NCBI GenBank assembly: GCA_034770075.1
Contig: JAVJAP010000133.1
Location: 1 to 64,000, forward strand
Length of the DNA: 64,000 nt
Direction of reading: 5' to 3'
Origin: Aralia elata
Lineage: Eukaryota > Streptophyta > Magnoliopsida > Apiales > Araliaceae
Position 1 is the first letter of the stretch. Each line of letters starts with the position of its first letter. The position numbers and the translations under genes were made by a program. Under the pieces are notes generated by a model. The model was not told where the DNA came from, made no database searches, and saw nothing but the letters and a program-made list of their open reading frames with translations. Shown one piece after another: positions 35,615 through 47,571 of this stretch.

Positions 35615-38483
35615 TGTAACGAATGCAATTTTTGTGATTAAATAAAAATATTTATTGAGTTATATAAATATTTTTATTAATTTATTTATTGAGTAAAATA
35701 AATAATTTATAAGTTCTGGTGAAAGAATTTTTGTTAAATATTATTTGATTGTGATTTGATGTGTTTATTCTAATTTAATTTAATAATTAAATTAGATGAT
35801 TAAATGATTTATTTGAATAAAAAATTTATTTGAATAAGATAATTTATTTGGTGTTAATGGTTAAATGGAACTATTATTTAAGTTAGTAAGGTTTAATTGA
35901 ATTTATTTAATAATAAGTTCAATTAAATTTAAAGTGTGACAATTAAAACTATATGTTATAATGAGTTATTAAAATAAATAGAAAGAGTTTTTATTTCCAT
36001 CACACCAAACAAGGCCTTATGACCTTTGGTTGGAAATAATGAGTTATTTTAATTTATTTTTACCAAACAAAGTCTTATGGCTTTTGAATTTTTATAACTG
36101 ATGATTTAATTAATAAATATACGTTCCATCAGTTTTTTATTTGTTTTGCTTGTCAGTTGTTAAAAGAAAAGAAAACACAGAGTTTAAAAAAAAAAGAAGG
36201 AAGAATATACAGAGAAAAAGAGAGAATTAGAGAGAAAATTGAGAGTTTGAGAGTTTTGAGAATTGAGAAAGAGAAGGAAGGGAAGTGCTAAGCTAAGGAA
36301 TTATATATATAGTTTGAAGGTATAATCTCTTTTAAGTTTTATTTATAGTTTTGTTTCACTGTATATATGGTGTTTAGTTTCATGTAAGTGAATTGTTTGC
36401 TAAAAGCATGAATTAGTTGATGCAATTGTTAGTAATCATTAATTAGATGATTATATGATGATTATAAGTTAATTTTAAGGTTTTAATCCATGAAAACACG
36501 TTTTGGAGTAGAGTTTGTAATTTTTACAGAGTTTATTTCATGTATGGTATATATGTATGAAATTGGTATTCAAATTGGTTGTTAATTGGTAAAATTGATT
36601 TTTGATTATGATTATATAGTGAAAAACGAAAAGAATGTAATTAGAATGGATTAAAATGGTTGAAAGATGAGGTTACAGTAGTTGATTTCATTAAAATGGT
36701 TAAAACATGAATATCTTGTTTTAACAAAAAAAATTTAATTCAAGTTGGTTGATTATGTGTAATATGATGTTGAGAATGTTTAGAAACATGTTGGGAAATA
36801 GTTTTGTGTTATATTTGATGTCTGGGTATGTTTAAATTATGAGTTTGGATGGTAGAATTCGGAAAATTTGGCCAAATTTGGCCTAAGTTTTCACTGGTTC
36901 GTGACTGTAGGAGACGACTGTTGAGTCTCCCGCCCCGGCGAGAGAAATGCACTGTAAATCCTCGCCCCGGCGAGAAAATTTAAAAGGGAATTCTCGCCCC
37001 GGCGAGAATCACTGTTGGAAAAAAAAATTTATTATTTTGTTTTCTTTTCTTGGTAGTTATGATATATCATTTTATGCAGGATTAAACTTAGATTAATGTA
37101 ATAAGTGAATAATAAGATGTTAAGATGAATTCTAAATGATGTTTGATGATGATTAAATATAAGGTAATATATATACCTTAGCTTAAAGATAAGTTGTGGA
37201 GATTCTTAGAGTGTAACATTGTTGCAATAAAGCTTGTAGCTTCTGAAATAGAGTTGATAATCAGTAGTTAATTAGAAATTGAGGTGAGGATTGGAGTATT
37301 AATGTACGTGAGTATTGTAACTAATCGTTTTTGTTGCAATACAAACGGAATTTGTAGGTTGTTTATTGTACGTGGTTTGTAATTAGGAAAGCTACATACG
37401 AGGCAAGTTTCTGAACTCCATTATTATATTGAGCAAGTTTTCCTTCCCTTAACTTGTTATCTCATTTAAAGCAAGTTTATTATCATTGAGCAAGTTTACT
37501 AACCTTAGCTTATTATTATTTAAGCAAGGTTGTTACCATGATAACTGCTTAAGTTTTTATTCCAGTCAATTGTTACTCAATCATTGATTGTTATTCAAAT
37601 TTCGAACACAGTTTCTATTGTACAAACTTATTGATGAAACAAATGCTTTAGTGACTAGCAAACCCTTATTGATTCAGCTAGTCCTTAGTTGATGAGCGTT
37701 CTAAAGACTTAGAATATTTTAAAATCTTTCCAAACCAAGTTCCTTTTGGTATGGATTCTGATGCTAAACTGAGATGAACAACCCTAATATACGGGATTAA
37801 TTACGCGACAGCGTTAAAATGTTTGTGCACAATACATTGTACAAAGGGCTGATCCCCCTGAGTACGAGATGGAAGGTCCAAAGTCTATAAGACTGTTAAA
37901 GGTTATGGTAGAAATACTTTTTAACCTAGGACATAGTTCGAGGTCTTTTGACCCTCAGATGCACTTTTAATCTTGAGTCTATATTCAGTTCTCAAGCCAA
38001 GTATTCTTTTGAGCTTTCAGATCTTTGATTTGTTATTAATTGAATTCAGAAAAAAAAACTATCATACCTTAGTTGAAACCTATTTCGTTAATTAATTAAT
38101 TGTAATCATTATTATGTTTGTGGGCAATTGTTTGCTCACTCTTGCACTAAAACATTGCAGCTAAGGCAGAGAAATCGGACGAGCCATCCACGAGCAAAGG
38201 CAAGGGCAAGATGTCAAAGTAGCAAGAGACTTAATACTCATTTGATGTTTATTTGTATTAATACTTGTTTTTATAAGTTTGTTTCCGCACTGATGTAATA
38301 GAGGTTAGACAACCTGGGAAATTGTTTATTTAAGAGATTTTAAGTTGTAATCCCTAATGTGGGAAGATATTTCATTCGGTTTAATTTAATTGTCATATTT
38401 TTTATGGGTAGTTAGTTATGAATGAATGTTATAGTGAACACCAAATCAGTGGGAATTAAGTACCTGGATTTGGGGGTGTCACA
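35615..38483 (+). repeat. 5' LTR of element D
   Basis: 2869 bases, TGTAACGAATGC to GGGGGTGTCACA. Same family as the LTRs of E and F but clearly diverged. Landmarks: AT-rich first 500 bases, GA-rich transcribed-looking segment 36180-36300, donor-like GAAG/GTATAAT at 36319, palindromes at 36926-37006, a conserved block 37827-37972, and an acceptor plus 62-nt coding-like segment at 38161-38222. Confidence 0.92.
38161..38222 (+). other. Coding-like terminal exon inside the D LTR
   Basis: A pyrimidine-rich tract ending CATTGCAG precedes a 62-nt open segment that ends in TAG. Read in phase 1 it encodes a Lys/Ser-rich tail (EKSDEPSTSKGKGKM). The E and F LTRs have the same length segment, stop and acceptor, and most differences to D are at third codon positions. 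Its 5' partner exon is unknown. Confidence 0.45.
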
Positions 38484-38486
38484 GGT

Positions 38487-38498
38487 TGGTATCAGAGC
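38487..38498 (+). other. Primer binding site of element D (tRNA-Met type)
   Basis: TGGTATCAGAGC three bases after the LTR end. Confidence 0.92.
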
Positions 38499-38721
38499 TG
38501 ATAGGTTATGAACCTTTAGGTAGGGAAAACCTTAGGGTAGTAGCCTTTTAGAAGATAGGGAATATAGTGGTGATAAACTCTTATCGAGTTCTAAGGAACA
38601 AATTACGGAAATTCATAAAAGATAATAAAATGATTATGTGTTATGTACTTATTTGATAACAAACTTATGTGCTCGCGAGTATTATCGATTAGTAATTAAA
38701 ACTTAAAATTTTGTTGTCGGG

Positions 38722-38815
38722 ATGACTGATATAGGAGGACCCAGCCAGGCTAGGGAGGAGGAGCCCCGAGATATTCATGTAGTTCAGGAACAGCTAGTGC
38801 AGAGGGAGCCATCCC
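38722..38815 (+). pseudogene. gag start of element D, cut by element E
   Basis: An ATG 223 bases after the primer site opens an ORF of 31 codons beginning MTDIGGPSQAREEEPRDIH. It then runs into the TGTGACACCC end of the E LTR. Position and the acidic, Gln-rich head fit a Tekay-type Gag N-terminus, but the conserved Gag domain is not reached. This Gag start differs from that of E (MPPRRQPTRQQTPEGS), so D and E are not the same subfamily. Confidence 0.6.
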
Positions 38816-41668
38816 TGTGACACCCCTAAATCCGGGTACTTAATTTCCACAGATTTGGTGTTCACTATCTCATTCATACACTTCTAACTACCCATAATTA
38901 AGAACAATTAAATATACTTAAAGAAGCATCTTCCCAAAATGGGTTACATCAATAATTAAAAATCCCAGGTTACCACAACCTTAATACATCAAATGCGGAA
39001 TAAAATATAGTCTAAAACAAGACTGGTACAAACGATCATCAAATTAATAATAATTCTAGAACTATTTCTGCATCTTGCCTTTGCCCTTACTGGTGGACGG
39101 CTCATCCTGCTTCTCGGGCTTAGCTGCAATGTTTAGTGCAAGAGTGAGCAAACAATTGCCCACAAGAAAAATAACGATAACTTATAAATGAAATAGAGTT
39201 CAAATGGGAAGCGACAATTTTCTGAAGTTAATCAATAAATAATCAAAGTTTGAAAGCTCAAAAGAATGCTTGAATTAAGAAGAATAGATTCCAAGATTCA
39301 ACGTCTATATCTGAGGGTCTCAAGACCTCGAACTATGTCCTAGTTAGCAAGTATTTCTACTGTAACCTTTAACAGTCTTAAAGACTATAGATGGACTTTC
39401 GTCCCGTACTCAGGGGGATCAGCCCTTTGTACAATGTATTGTGCACAAACATTTTAACGCTAAGCGTAATAATCTCTTATGTTAGGGTTGTTCATCTCAA
39501 TTTATTATAAGAGTCCGTACCAAAAGGAACTTGGCTTGGAACAAGTTTAGATAATCTAAGTTTTTGAAACGCTCATCAACTAAGGACTAGCTGAATCAAT
39601 AATGGTTTGCTAGTCTAGTTCTTCAGTAAAGTTTGTATTCGAAGTTTGAATGATAATCAAAGACTGAATAAATAATATCTGGAACAAAATATAATTACTC
39701 AACATGATATCAGCCTTGCTTGAATAACAATAAGCTATGGTTAATTAATTCACTCAAAGGAAGTAAACTCGTTGAAATAATAACAAGTTTAAGAAATAAA
39801 TAACTTGTTGTAATAATTTAACAAGTTTAAAGAAAGAAAACTTGCTCAACATAAAAGTAATAAGTTTAGATAAGGAACTTGCCTCAAGCGTTGATTACAA
39901 ATTAAATATCTCACGATCCTTAAACAACCTATACATTTAATTATAAAAATGGTAACATAATTAGTTACAAAATAATATACACTTTAAGCTTACTTTTATC
40001 CTTTTTATTATAACATCTCATTTAGAAAACTTTAATCAACAAGTTTCAATTATCTAGGAATTTCATTAATCACTTAATACTTTAATATAAATTTAATTAT
40101 ACATCATAACTTCCAAGAAAGGAAAACAAAATAAAAAATTTTCAGCAGTGATTCTCGCCGGGGCGAGAATTCCCTTTTAAATTTTCTCGCCGGGGCGAGG
40201 ATTCCCTTTGTAAATTTCTCGCCGGGGCGAAGATTAACAGCTCATTTTTCTCGCCGGGGCGAGAGAGGAAGGAGTGCGAGAAACCTGGCTGTCGTCTCCT
40301 ACAGTTCGCGAACAGTGAAAACTTAGGCCAATTTTGGCCAAATTTTCCGAATTCTACCATCCAGTACACAAACTAAATATACCCAGACATCATATATGCT
40401 AGAAAACAATTACCCAACATGTTTCTAACTAATCTAAGCATTATAAAACACATAATCAATCAATTTAAAACCAAAAATTCACTGTTTTATAAAATAACCA
40501 TGTTTTTGCCATTTTCATAAAACAAAGCTCTGTAAATTCATTTTTCAACCAATTAAAACCATTCTTCTTGCATAATCATAAACAATTATCAATTTACCGA
40601 TTAATAACCAATTAGAGCATCAATTTTTATACAAATATTCCATACATGAAATAAAGCTCTGTAAAACTAAGAACTCAATTCTAAAGCATGTTTTCATGGA
40701 TTAATACCTCTAAATTAATTGTTAATCATCATATAATCATCTAACACATGATTACTACCAATTACAACAACTATAATCAACTAGTTCATATATTCTAACA
40801 ATTGAATTCACATACAGTAACTAAAACTATATACAGAAGAATAAAACCAAAAGGAAAAAGAAATTATACCTTCAATTACTGTAAGAACTTGGTGAATTCT
40901 TTTAAAATAACAAGCTCTTTCTCAATTCTCTCTTCTCAACTCTCAAATTCTCAAGCTCTGCTCTCTCTTTTCTCTCAAACTCTGATGTTCTTCTTCTTTC
41001 TTTTCTTTCTTTCAACTGACGCTCTTTTACTGATATAATATAAACTGATGATTTTAAAAATAAAAATAAAAACTGTTGTTTTAAATAATAACGTAAAATC
41101 CTTAAATTGAATCATCAGTTAGGATTTTCAAAAGCCATAAGGCTTGTTTGGCAAATACTAAACAAACTAATCCATTATTCTTATGTCTTGTTTGGTAAAA
41201 CTCAATTAAAATAACTCATTTTTCCAACCAAAGGTCATAAGGCCTAGTTTGGAAAAACTAAATTAAAACTCCTTTCATTTATTTTAATAAAACATTATAA
41301 CATATAGTTTTAAAGGTCACACATTTAATTTAATTGAACTTATTATTAAATAAATTCAATTAAATATAACTAACTCAAATAATAATTTTATTTAACAAAA
41401 ACACCAAATAAATTATATTATTCAAATAAATTATTTATTAACATAAATCATTTATTCAAATAATTCTTTTCATCATCTAATTTAATTATTAAATTAAATT
41501 AGAATAATCATCACAAATCATATTCAAGTAACTATTAACACAATTAACTCAACATAAACTTATTTCACAATAGCTTAATAAATCATCTATTAACTCAATA
41601 AATTAATAAAAATATTTATACAACTCAATAAATATTTTTATTAGTTCTCAAAAATTGTATTCGTTACA
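38816..41668 (-). repeat. 3' LTR of element E
   Basis: 2853 bases. The minus strand runs from TGTAACGAATACAATT to GGGGTGTCACA. Very similar to F. It has four palindromes CTCGCCGGGGCGAG (40154, 40186, 40218, 40250), the conserved block at about 39310-39450 and the coding-like segment 39062-39123 with its acceptor. The ORF at 40142-40369 is not kept in D or F and is dismissed. Confidence 0.93.
39062..39123 (-). other. Coding-like terminal exon inside the E LTR
   Basis: Same 62-nt segment as in D and F: acceptor CATTGCAG, Lys/Pro/Ser-rich tail (EKQDEPSTSKGKGKMQK) and TAG at the same place. Confidence 0.45.
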
Positions 41669-41779
41669 TCTTTCCCTCCTTAAAAGGATTCTGTCCCCAG
41701 AATCACAACGCAATTAAACTCGTCCGTTACATTCTCCCCTCCTTACAAAGATTCTGTCCGCAGAATCGCAATACAAAAG
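41669..41779 (-). other. Polypurine tract and 3' untranslated part of element E
   Basis: On the minus strand AAGGAGGGAAAGA touches the LTR start, and a second purine tract (GTAAGGAGGGGAGAATG) lies about 40 bases before it. Either may prime plus-strand synthesis. Confidence 0.75.
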
Positions 41780-44653
41780 TTAAACAAATAAGTGAGGGTA
41801 ATTCTGCATCATTTTATCTTCGAGTTCCCACGTAGCTTCTTCAGCACTGTGGTTCCTCCAGATTACCTTAACAGAAGGTATCACTTTATTTCGAAGCATT
41901 TGCTCTTTCCTGTCTACTATCTGTACAGGAACCTCTTCATAAGATAAATCTTGTTCAAATTGTATCGGTTCGTATTCGATTACATGCTTATAATCGGGCT
42001 TATACTGTCGTAGCACCGATATATGAAAGACATTGTGGATGTGGCCTAACGTAGGAGGTAAAGCTACCTCATAAGCTACCTCACCCACCCGTTTCAGCAC
42101 TTCGAAGGGTCCAATAAATCGTGGACTCGGCTTACCCTTCTTGCCAAATCTGATTTTTCCTTTCCATGGAGATACCTTGAGAAACACGAAGCTGCCGACT
42201 TCAAATTTGCGATTTTGTCGGTGTTGGTCAGTATACTTTTTCTGTTTGTCTTGAGCGGCTATCAATCTGGCTCTTATTACTTTGACAATCTCAGCAGTTT
42301 GTTGCACCAACTCGGGTCCTAATAGTCGACGTTCACCAACCTCATCCCAGCATAACGGAGTTCTGCATTTCCTTCCGTACAACGCTTCGTAGGGTGGCAT
42401 GCCGATACTTGCGTGATGACTGTTGTTGTAAGCAAACTCGACCAAAGGTAAATGATCATCCCAGTTACCTTTAAAATCCATGACGCACGCTCGGAGCATA
42501 TCCTCCAACGTCTGAATTGTTCTTTCGCTCTGGCCATCGGTTTGAGGATGATAGGTTGTGCTCATTCTCAACTGTGTCCCCAAACAAGCTTGCAAACTCC
42601 TCCAAAATTTTGATGTGAATCGTGGATCTCGATCTGATACTATTGATACTAGAATTCCGTGCCTTGAGATAATTTCTTTGACGTATAATTTCGCTAGCTG
42701 ATCCAAAGTGAATCGGATTTTGATCGGCAAGAAATGCGCTAATTTCGTCAATCTGTCAACTATGACCCATATTGCGTCATATCCCTTCTGAGTAGTTGGA
42801 AGCCCCACTACGAAGTCCATTGTGATATGCTCCCACTTCCATTCTGGTATCTCCAATGGCTGTAACAAACCACTTGGTCGTTGATGCTCCGCTTTAACTC
42901 TCTGACAAGTGAGACATTTCGCAACACATTCAGCAACCTCTCTTTTCATGTTCGGCCACCAAAAATGTTGTCGAAGATCCTGGTACATCTTTGTGCTTCC
43001 CGGGTGAACCGAAAATCTTGAACTGTGAGCTTCATTCAAAATCTCCTCTCTGATTGCCAATACCACCAGACGGTACCCAGATTCTGCCTTCAAATCTCAG
43101 CAACCCTTCGGTATCGATTTTATATTTAAGCTCTTCACCTTCAAGCACTCTTTTCCGTATCTCAACACACTCCTCATCCTGGAGTTGCACTTCTTTCACT
43201 TTTTCCACCAAAGTTGGTTGAGTTTCCATTTGGAACAATTTTTCATTAGGCTCTGCCAGATGTTTCACCTCCAATTCCAACTGCTTTCCGCCACAAGTTT
43301 CTCCTGAGCAGTTAGCATAAACAGTTTTTCCCGACCTTTTCTACTCAAAGCGTCGGCAACCACATTAGCCTTCCCTGGATGGTATAGAATTTCACAGTCA
43401 TAATCTTTGATCAATTCTATCCATCTCCTCTGCCGCATATTCAAATCTTTCTGCGTGAAAATATACTTCAAACTTTTATTGTCTGTATATATTTCACACT
43501 TCTCCCCATAGAGATAGTGCCTCCAGATTTTTAAAGCAAACACCACGGCTGCTAACTCCAAATCATGGGTCGGATACCCTTTTTCATAGTCTTTTAGTTG
43601 GCGCGATGCATATGCAATAACCTTACCATTCTGCATCAACACACAACCAAGTCCTTTATGTGATGCGTCACTGTACACCACAAAATTTCCTGTAGCATCT
43701 GGCAAAGACAACACAGGTGCTGAACTTAGTCTCTCCTTTAGTTTTTGGAAACTTTCTTCGCACTTCTCCGTCCAAACAAACTTCACTGATTTCCTTGTTA
43801 AATTCGTCAACGGAGTGGCGATCCTAGAGAAATCTTGAATAAAACGCCTGTAGTATCCTGCCAAACCAAGGAAACTCCTCACTTCCGATGGAGTCTTCGG
43901 CTGATCCCAGTTCATGACAGCCTCTACTTTCGCTGGATCCACTGAAATCCAGTCTTTATCAATAACATGGCCAAGAAATTGAACACGCTCTAACCAAAAT
44001 TCGCACTTTGAAAATTTTGCATACAATTTCTCTTCTCTTAACGCCTCCAACGTCACCCTCAAATGCTCCACGTGTTCTTCTTGAGTTTTGGAGTAAACCA
44101 AAATGTCGTCTATGAATACCACCACAAACTTATCCAGAAATGGTTTGAACACCCTATTCATTAAGTCCATGAATGCTGCAGGCGCATTCGTTAAGCCAAA
44201 TGACATAACCAAAAACTCATAGTGACCATATCTGGTTCGAAATGCCGTCTTTGGTATGTCTTCTTTTCTCACCTTCAATTGATGGTACCCACTTCGTAAA
44301 TCTATCTTCGAAAAATATCTTGCTCCCTTCAGTTGGTCAAACAGGTCATCGATCCTTGGCAATAGATACTTGTTTTTAATCGTGACCTTGTTTAACTCTC
44401 TATAATCAATGCAAAGACGCATCGACCCATCCTTCTTCTTAACAAACAATACCGGCGCTCCCCACGGCGAAACGCTCGGTTGGATATATTTCTTATCCAG
44501 CAATTCCTGTAATTGCACCATTAATTCCTTCATTTCTACCGGAGCCATTCGATACGGGGCTTTCGATATAGGGGCCGTTCCCGGTGCTAAATCAATTACA
44601 AACTCGATTTCCCTATCTGGCGGTAACCCTGGCAAATCATCAGGAAATACATC
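41780..44653 (-). pseudogene. pol of element E: RT, RNase H, integrase, chromodomain-like tail
   Basis: On minus, 44635-43265 is open for 456 codons: RT with KDGSMRLCIDYRELNK, YFSKIDLRSGYHQ and the FIDDILVYS catalytic box, then RNase H (VVYSDASHKGLGCVL, YTDNKSLKYIF, NVVADALSRKG). Two frameshifts near 43280 and 43060 separate it from integrase (43093-41780): zinc-binding H...CLTC, D in ITMDFVVGLP, D in SIVSDRDPRF, E in TDGQSERTIQ. The C-terminal VKVIWRNHSAEEATWE is the chromodomain-like segment of Tekay-type chromoviruses, thought to steer integration to heterochromatin. The 5' end of pol is split by solo LTR F; the missing part is at 47382-47571. Confidence 0.93.
44649..44653. repeat. Target site duplication of solo LTR F, left copy (ACATC)
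   Basis: ACATC before TGTAACG; the same five bases follow F at 47382-47386. Confidence 0.93.
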
Positions 44654-46162
44654 TGTAACGAATGCAATTTTTGAGAATTAATAAAAATATTTATTGAGTT
44701 GTATAAATATTTTTGTTAATTTATTGAGTTAATAGATGATTTATTAAGCTATTGTGAAATAAGTTTATGTTGAGTTAATTGTGTTAATTGTTACTTGAAT
44801 ATGATTTGTGATGATTATTCTAATTTAATTTAATAATTAAATTAGATGATGAAAAGAATTATTTGAATAAATGATTTATGTTAATAAATAATTTATTTGA
44901 ATAATATAATTTATTTGGTGTTTTTGTTAAATAAAATTATTATTTGAGTTAGTTATATTTAATTAAATTTTTTTAATAATAATAAGTTCAATTAAATTAA
45001 ATGTGTGACATTTAAAACTATATGTTATAATGTTTTATTAAAATAAATGAAAGGAGTTTTAATTTAGTTTTTCCAAACTAGGCCTTATGACCTTTGGTTG
45101 GAAAAATGAGTTATTTTAATTGTGTTTTACCAAACAAGACATAAGAATAATAGGTTATTTTTATTAGTGTTTACCAAACAAAGCCTTATGGCTTTTGAAA
45201 ATCTTAACTGATGATTCAATTAAAGGATTATACGTTATTATTATTTAAAACAACAGTTTTTATTTTTTTTAAAATCATCAGTTTTTATTTTGTAAAAGTA
45301 CGTCAGTTGAAAGAAAAGAAAAGAGAAGAACAGAGAGAAAAGAGAAAGAAGAGAGTTTTGAGAAAAGAGAGAGTTCTGTGAAATTAGAGAAAGAAGAGAG
45401 TTTGAGAATTTTGAAAAGAAGATATTGAAGGTAGAAGTTCAAGCTAGGAGAGTGTTAATCAAGCTTCTCTTTTAATCAAATAGAAGGTATAATACTCTTC
45501 TCTGTATTTTAATATTTGGTTCTCTATAAAAAATATTCATTGGCTTAATATGTGATTTTTTTGATTATAATTGATAGCTATGTGAATTAGATGATTACGT
45601 GATGTTTATATGATGATTAAAACTCTATTTGAAAGTTTTAATTCATGAAAATATATTTTAGAATTTAATTTTAGTTTTATAGAGCTTTGTTTTATGAAAA
45701 TGGCAAAAAACATAGTTATTTTATAAAACAGTGGAATTTCTTGCTTTAATTGGTTTAATTTGTGTTCTATAATTGTTAAATTGATTAGGAACATGTTGGG
45801 TAATTGTTTTCTAGCATATATGATGTCTGGGTATATTTAGTTTGTGTACTGGATGGTAGAATTCGGAAAATTTGGCCAAAAATTGGCCTAAGTTTTCACT
45901 GGTTCGCGACTGTAGGAGATGACAGTCGAGTCTCTCGCCCCGGCGAGAGAAATGAACTGTAAATTCTCGCCCCGGCGAGAAATTTACAAAGGGAATCCTC
46001 GCCCCGGCGAGAAGCTCGCCCCGGCGAGCGTTTTTGTATAGGATTTCCTCGCCCCGGCGAGGGAACAGTATAAAAAAATATATATTTTTTTTAAAAAAAA
46101 AATTATTAAATTGTTTTGATTGTTTTGCTAAGGTGTTTCATGCATATATACTTAAGACCTGT

Positions 46163-46165
<3 letters not shown>

Positions 46166-46201
<36 letters not shown>
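46166..46201. repeat. AT dinucleotide microsatellite in F
   Basis: Eighteen AT repeats in a row, absent from the E and D LTRs. Confidence 0.95.
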
Positions 46202-46204
<3 letters not shown>

Positions 46205-47075
46205 GTGATTAATGTATTGCCATGATAATTATTTAGTTAGCATTTGTTGTCTAAAGTATGCTAAATGAGATACTATAATTAGGTAAAAGGAACCTAAAGT
46301 GATTATAAATTTTGTAACTAATTTATGTTACCATTTTATAATTAATTGTATAAGTTGATTTAAGGATCGTGAATTATTTAATTTGTAATCTACGCTTGAG
46401 GCAAGTTTTCTTTCTTTAAACTTGTTAAATTATTACAGCAAGTTGTTTATTTCTTAAGCTTGTTATTGTTTCAACAAGTTTACTTCCTTTGAGTGAATTA
46501 ATTAACCTTAGCTTATTGTTATTCAAGCAAGGCTGATATCATGTTGAGTAATTATATTTTGTTACAGATATTATTTATTCAGTCTTTGATTATCATTCAA
46601 ACTTCGAATACAAACTTTACTGAAGAACTAGACTAGCAAACCATTATTGATTCAGCTAGTCCTTAGTTGATGAGCGTTTCAAAAACTTAGATTATCTAAA
46701 CTTGTTCCAAGCCAAGTTCCTTTTGGTAAGGACTCTTATAATAAACTGAGATGAACAACCCTAACATAGGGGATTATTACGCTTAGCGTTAAAATGGTTG
46801 TGCACAATACATTGTACAAAGGGCTGATCCCCCTGAGTACGAGATGAAGGTCCATTTATAGTCTTTAAGACTGTTAAAGGTTACGGTAAAAAAAATACTT
46901 GTTAACCTAGGACATAGTTCGAGGTCTTGAGACCCTCAGATATATTCAAACTTTGATTACTTATTGATTAACTTCAGAAAATCATTGCTTTTCATTTGAA
47001 CTTTATTTCAATTAAAAGTTATTGTTATCATTCTTGTGGGCAATTGTTTGCTCACTCTTGCACTAAACATTTCAG

Positions 47076-47137
47076 CTAAGCCCGAGAAGCAGGACGAGCC
47101 GTCCACCAGTAAGGGCAAGGGCAAAATGCAGAAATAG
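47076..47137 (+). other. Coding-like terminal exon inside solo LTR F
   Basis: Acceptor CATTTCAG, then 62 nt open to TAG, encoding EKQDEPSTSKGKGKMQK. Seven codons differ only synonymously from the D copy, and no length change occurs. Confidence 0.45.
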
Positions 47138-47381
47138 TTCTAGATTTATTATTTAATTGATGAACATTTGTACCAGACTTGTTTTAAACTATATTTTTAT
47201 TCCGCATTTGATGTATTAAGGTTGTGGTGACCTGGGTTTTTAATTATTGATGTAACCCGGTTTGGGAGATGATTAATTAAGTTTATTTTAATTGCTTAAT
47301 TATGGGTAGTTAGATGTGAATGAATGGGATAGTGAACACCAAATCAGGGGGAATTGAGTACCCAGATTTGGGGGTGTCACA

Positions 47382-47386
47382 ACATC
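47382..47386. repeat. Target site duplication of solo LTR F, right copy (ACATC)
   Basis: Equals 44649-44653. Confidence 0.93.
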
Positions 47387-47571
47387 CGCAAAATCCCTAA
47401 CTACTGGTATCTCCTCTAGTTTTGCACCCACCTTTCGGGTATTAACTATGTAGGCTAGATATCCTACACATCCTTGTTTCAACATCTTTCTGGCTTGCAC
47501 CATCGTCAGACAACTCATTTATCTAGGCGACTTGCTGCCATAAAACACTACCTTTGACGGAGTCATAAGGT
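47382..47571 (-). pseudogene. 5' end of pol of element E (linker before RT), separated by F
   Basis: The minus strand encodes the protease-RT linker (MVQARKMLKQGCVGYLAYI, LEEIPVVRDFADV), which would continue across F into the LPGLPPDREIEF segment at 44635. A TAA lies before the Met at 47518 and a frameshift lies at about 47572 against the upstream gag-pro frame. Confidence 0.85.

Larger units (their letters stand above)
35615..38815 (+). mobile_element. Element D: Tekay-like Gypsy element, 5' LTR, leader and gag start
   Basis: LTR, tRNA-Met type primer site and the first 31 gag codons are present, then the element is cut by insertion of E in opposite orientation. The remaining body would lie beyond the right edge of the window. 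The Tekay assignment rests on the LTR relation to E, whose pol carries a chromodomain-like tail. Confidence 0.85.
44654..47381 (+). repeat. Solo LTR F (Tekay-type) inserted in pol of element E
   Basis: 2728 bases, TGTAACGAATGC to GGGGTGTCACA, flanked by ACATC on both sides, with no primer site, PPT or internal sequence, hence a solo LTR left by recombination. It is very close to the E LTR in opposite orientation, so an element of the same subfamily jumped into E. It has five CTCGCCCCGGCGAG palindromes (45934, 45966, 45998, 46015, 46048), an AT dinucleotide tract 46166-46201, a donor-like GAAG/GTATAAT at about 45487 and the conserved block 46799-46943. Confidence 0.95.

Noticed and set aside
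40142..40369. ORF of 75 codons on minus in the E LTR
   Set aside because: Frame is lost by indels in D and F; the apparent protein is made of the palindrome cluster.
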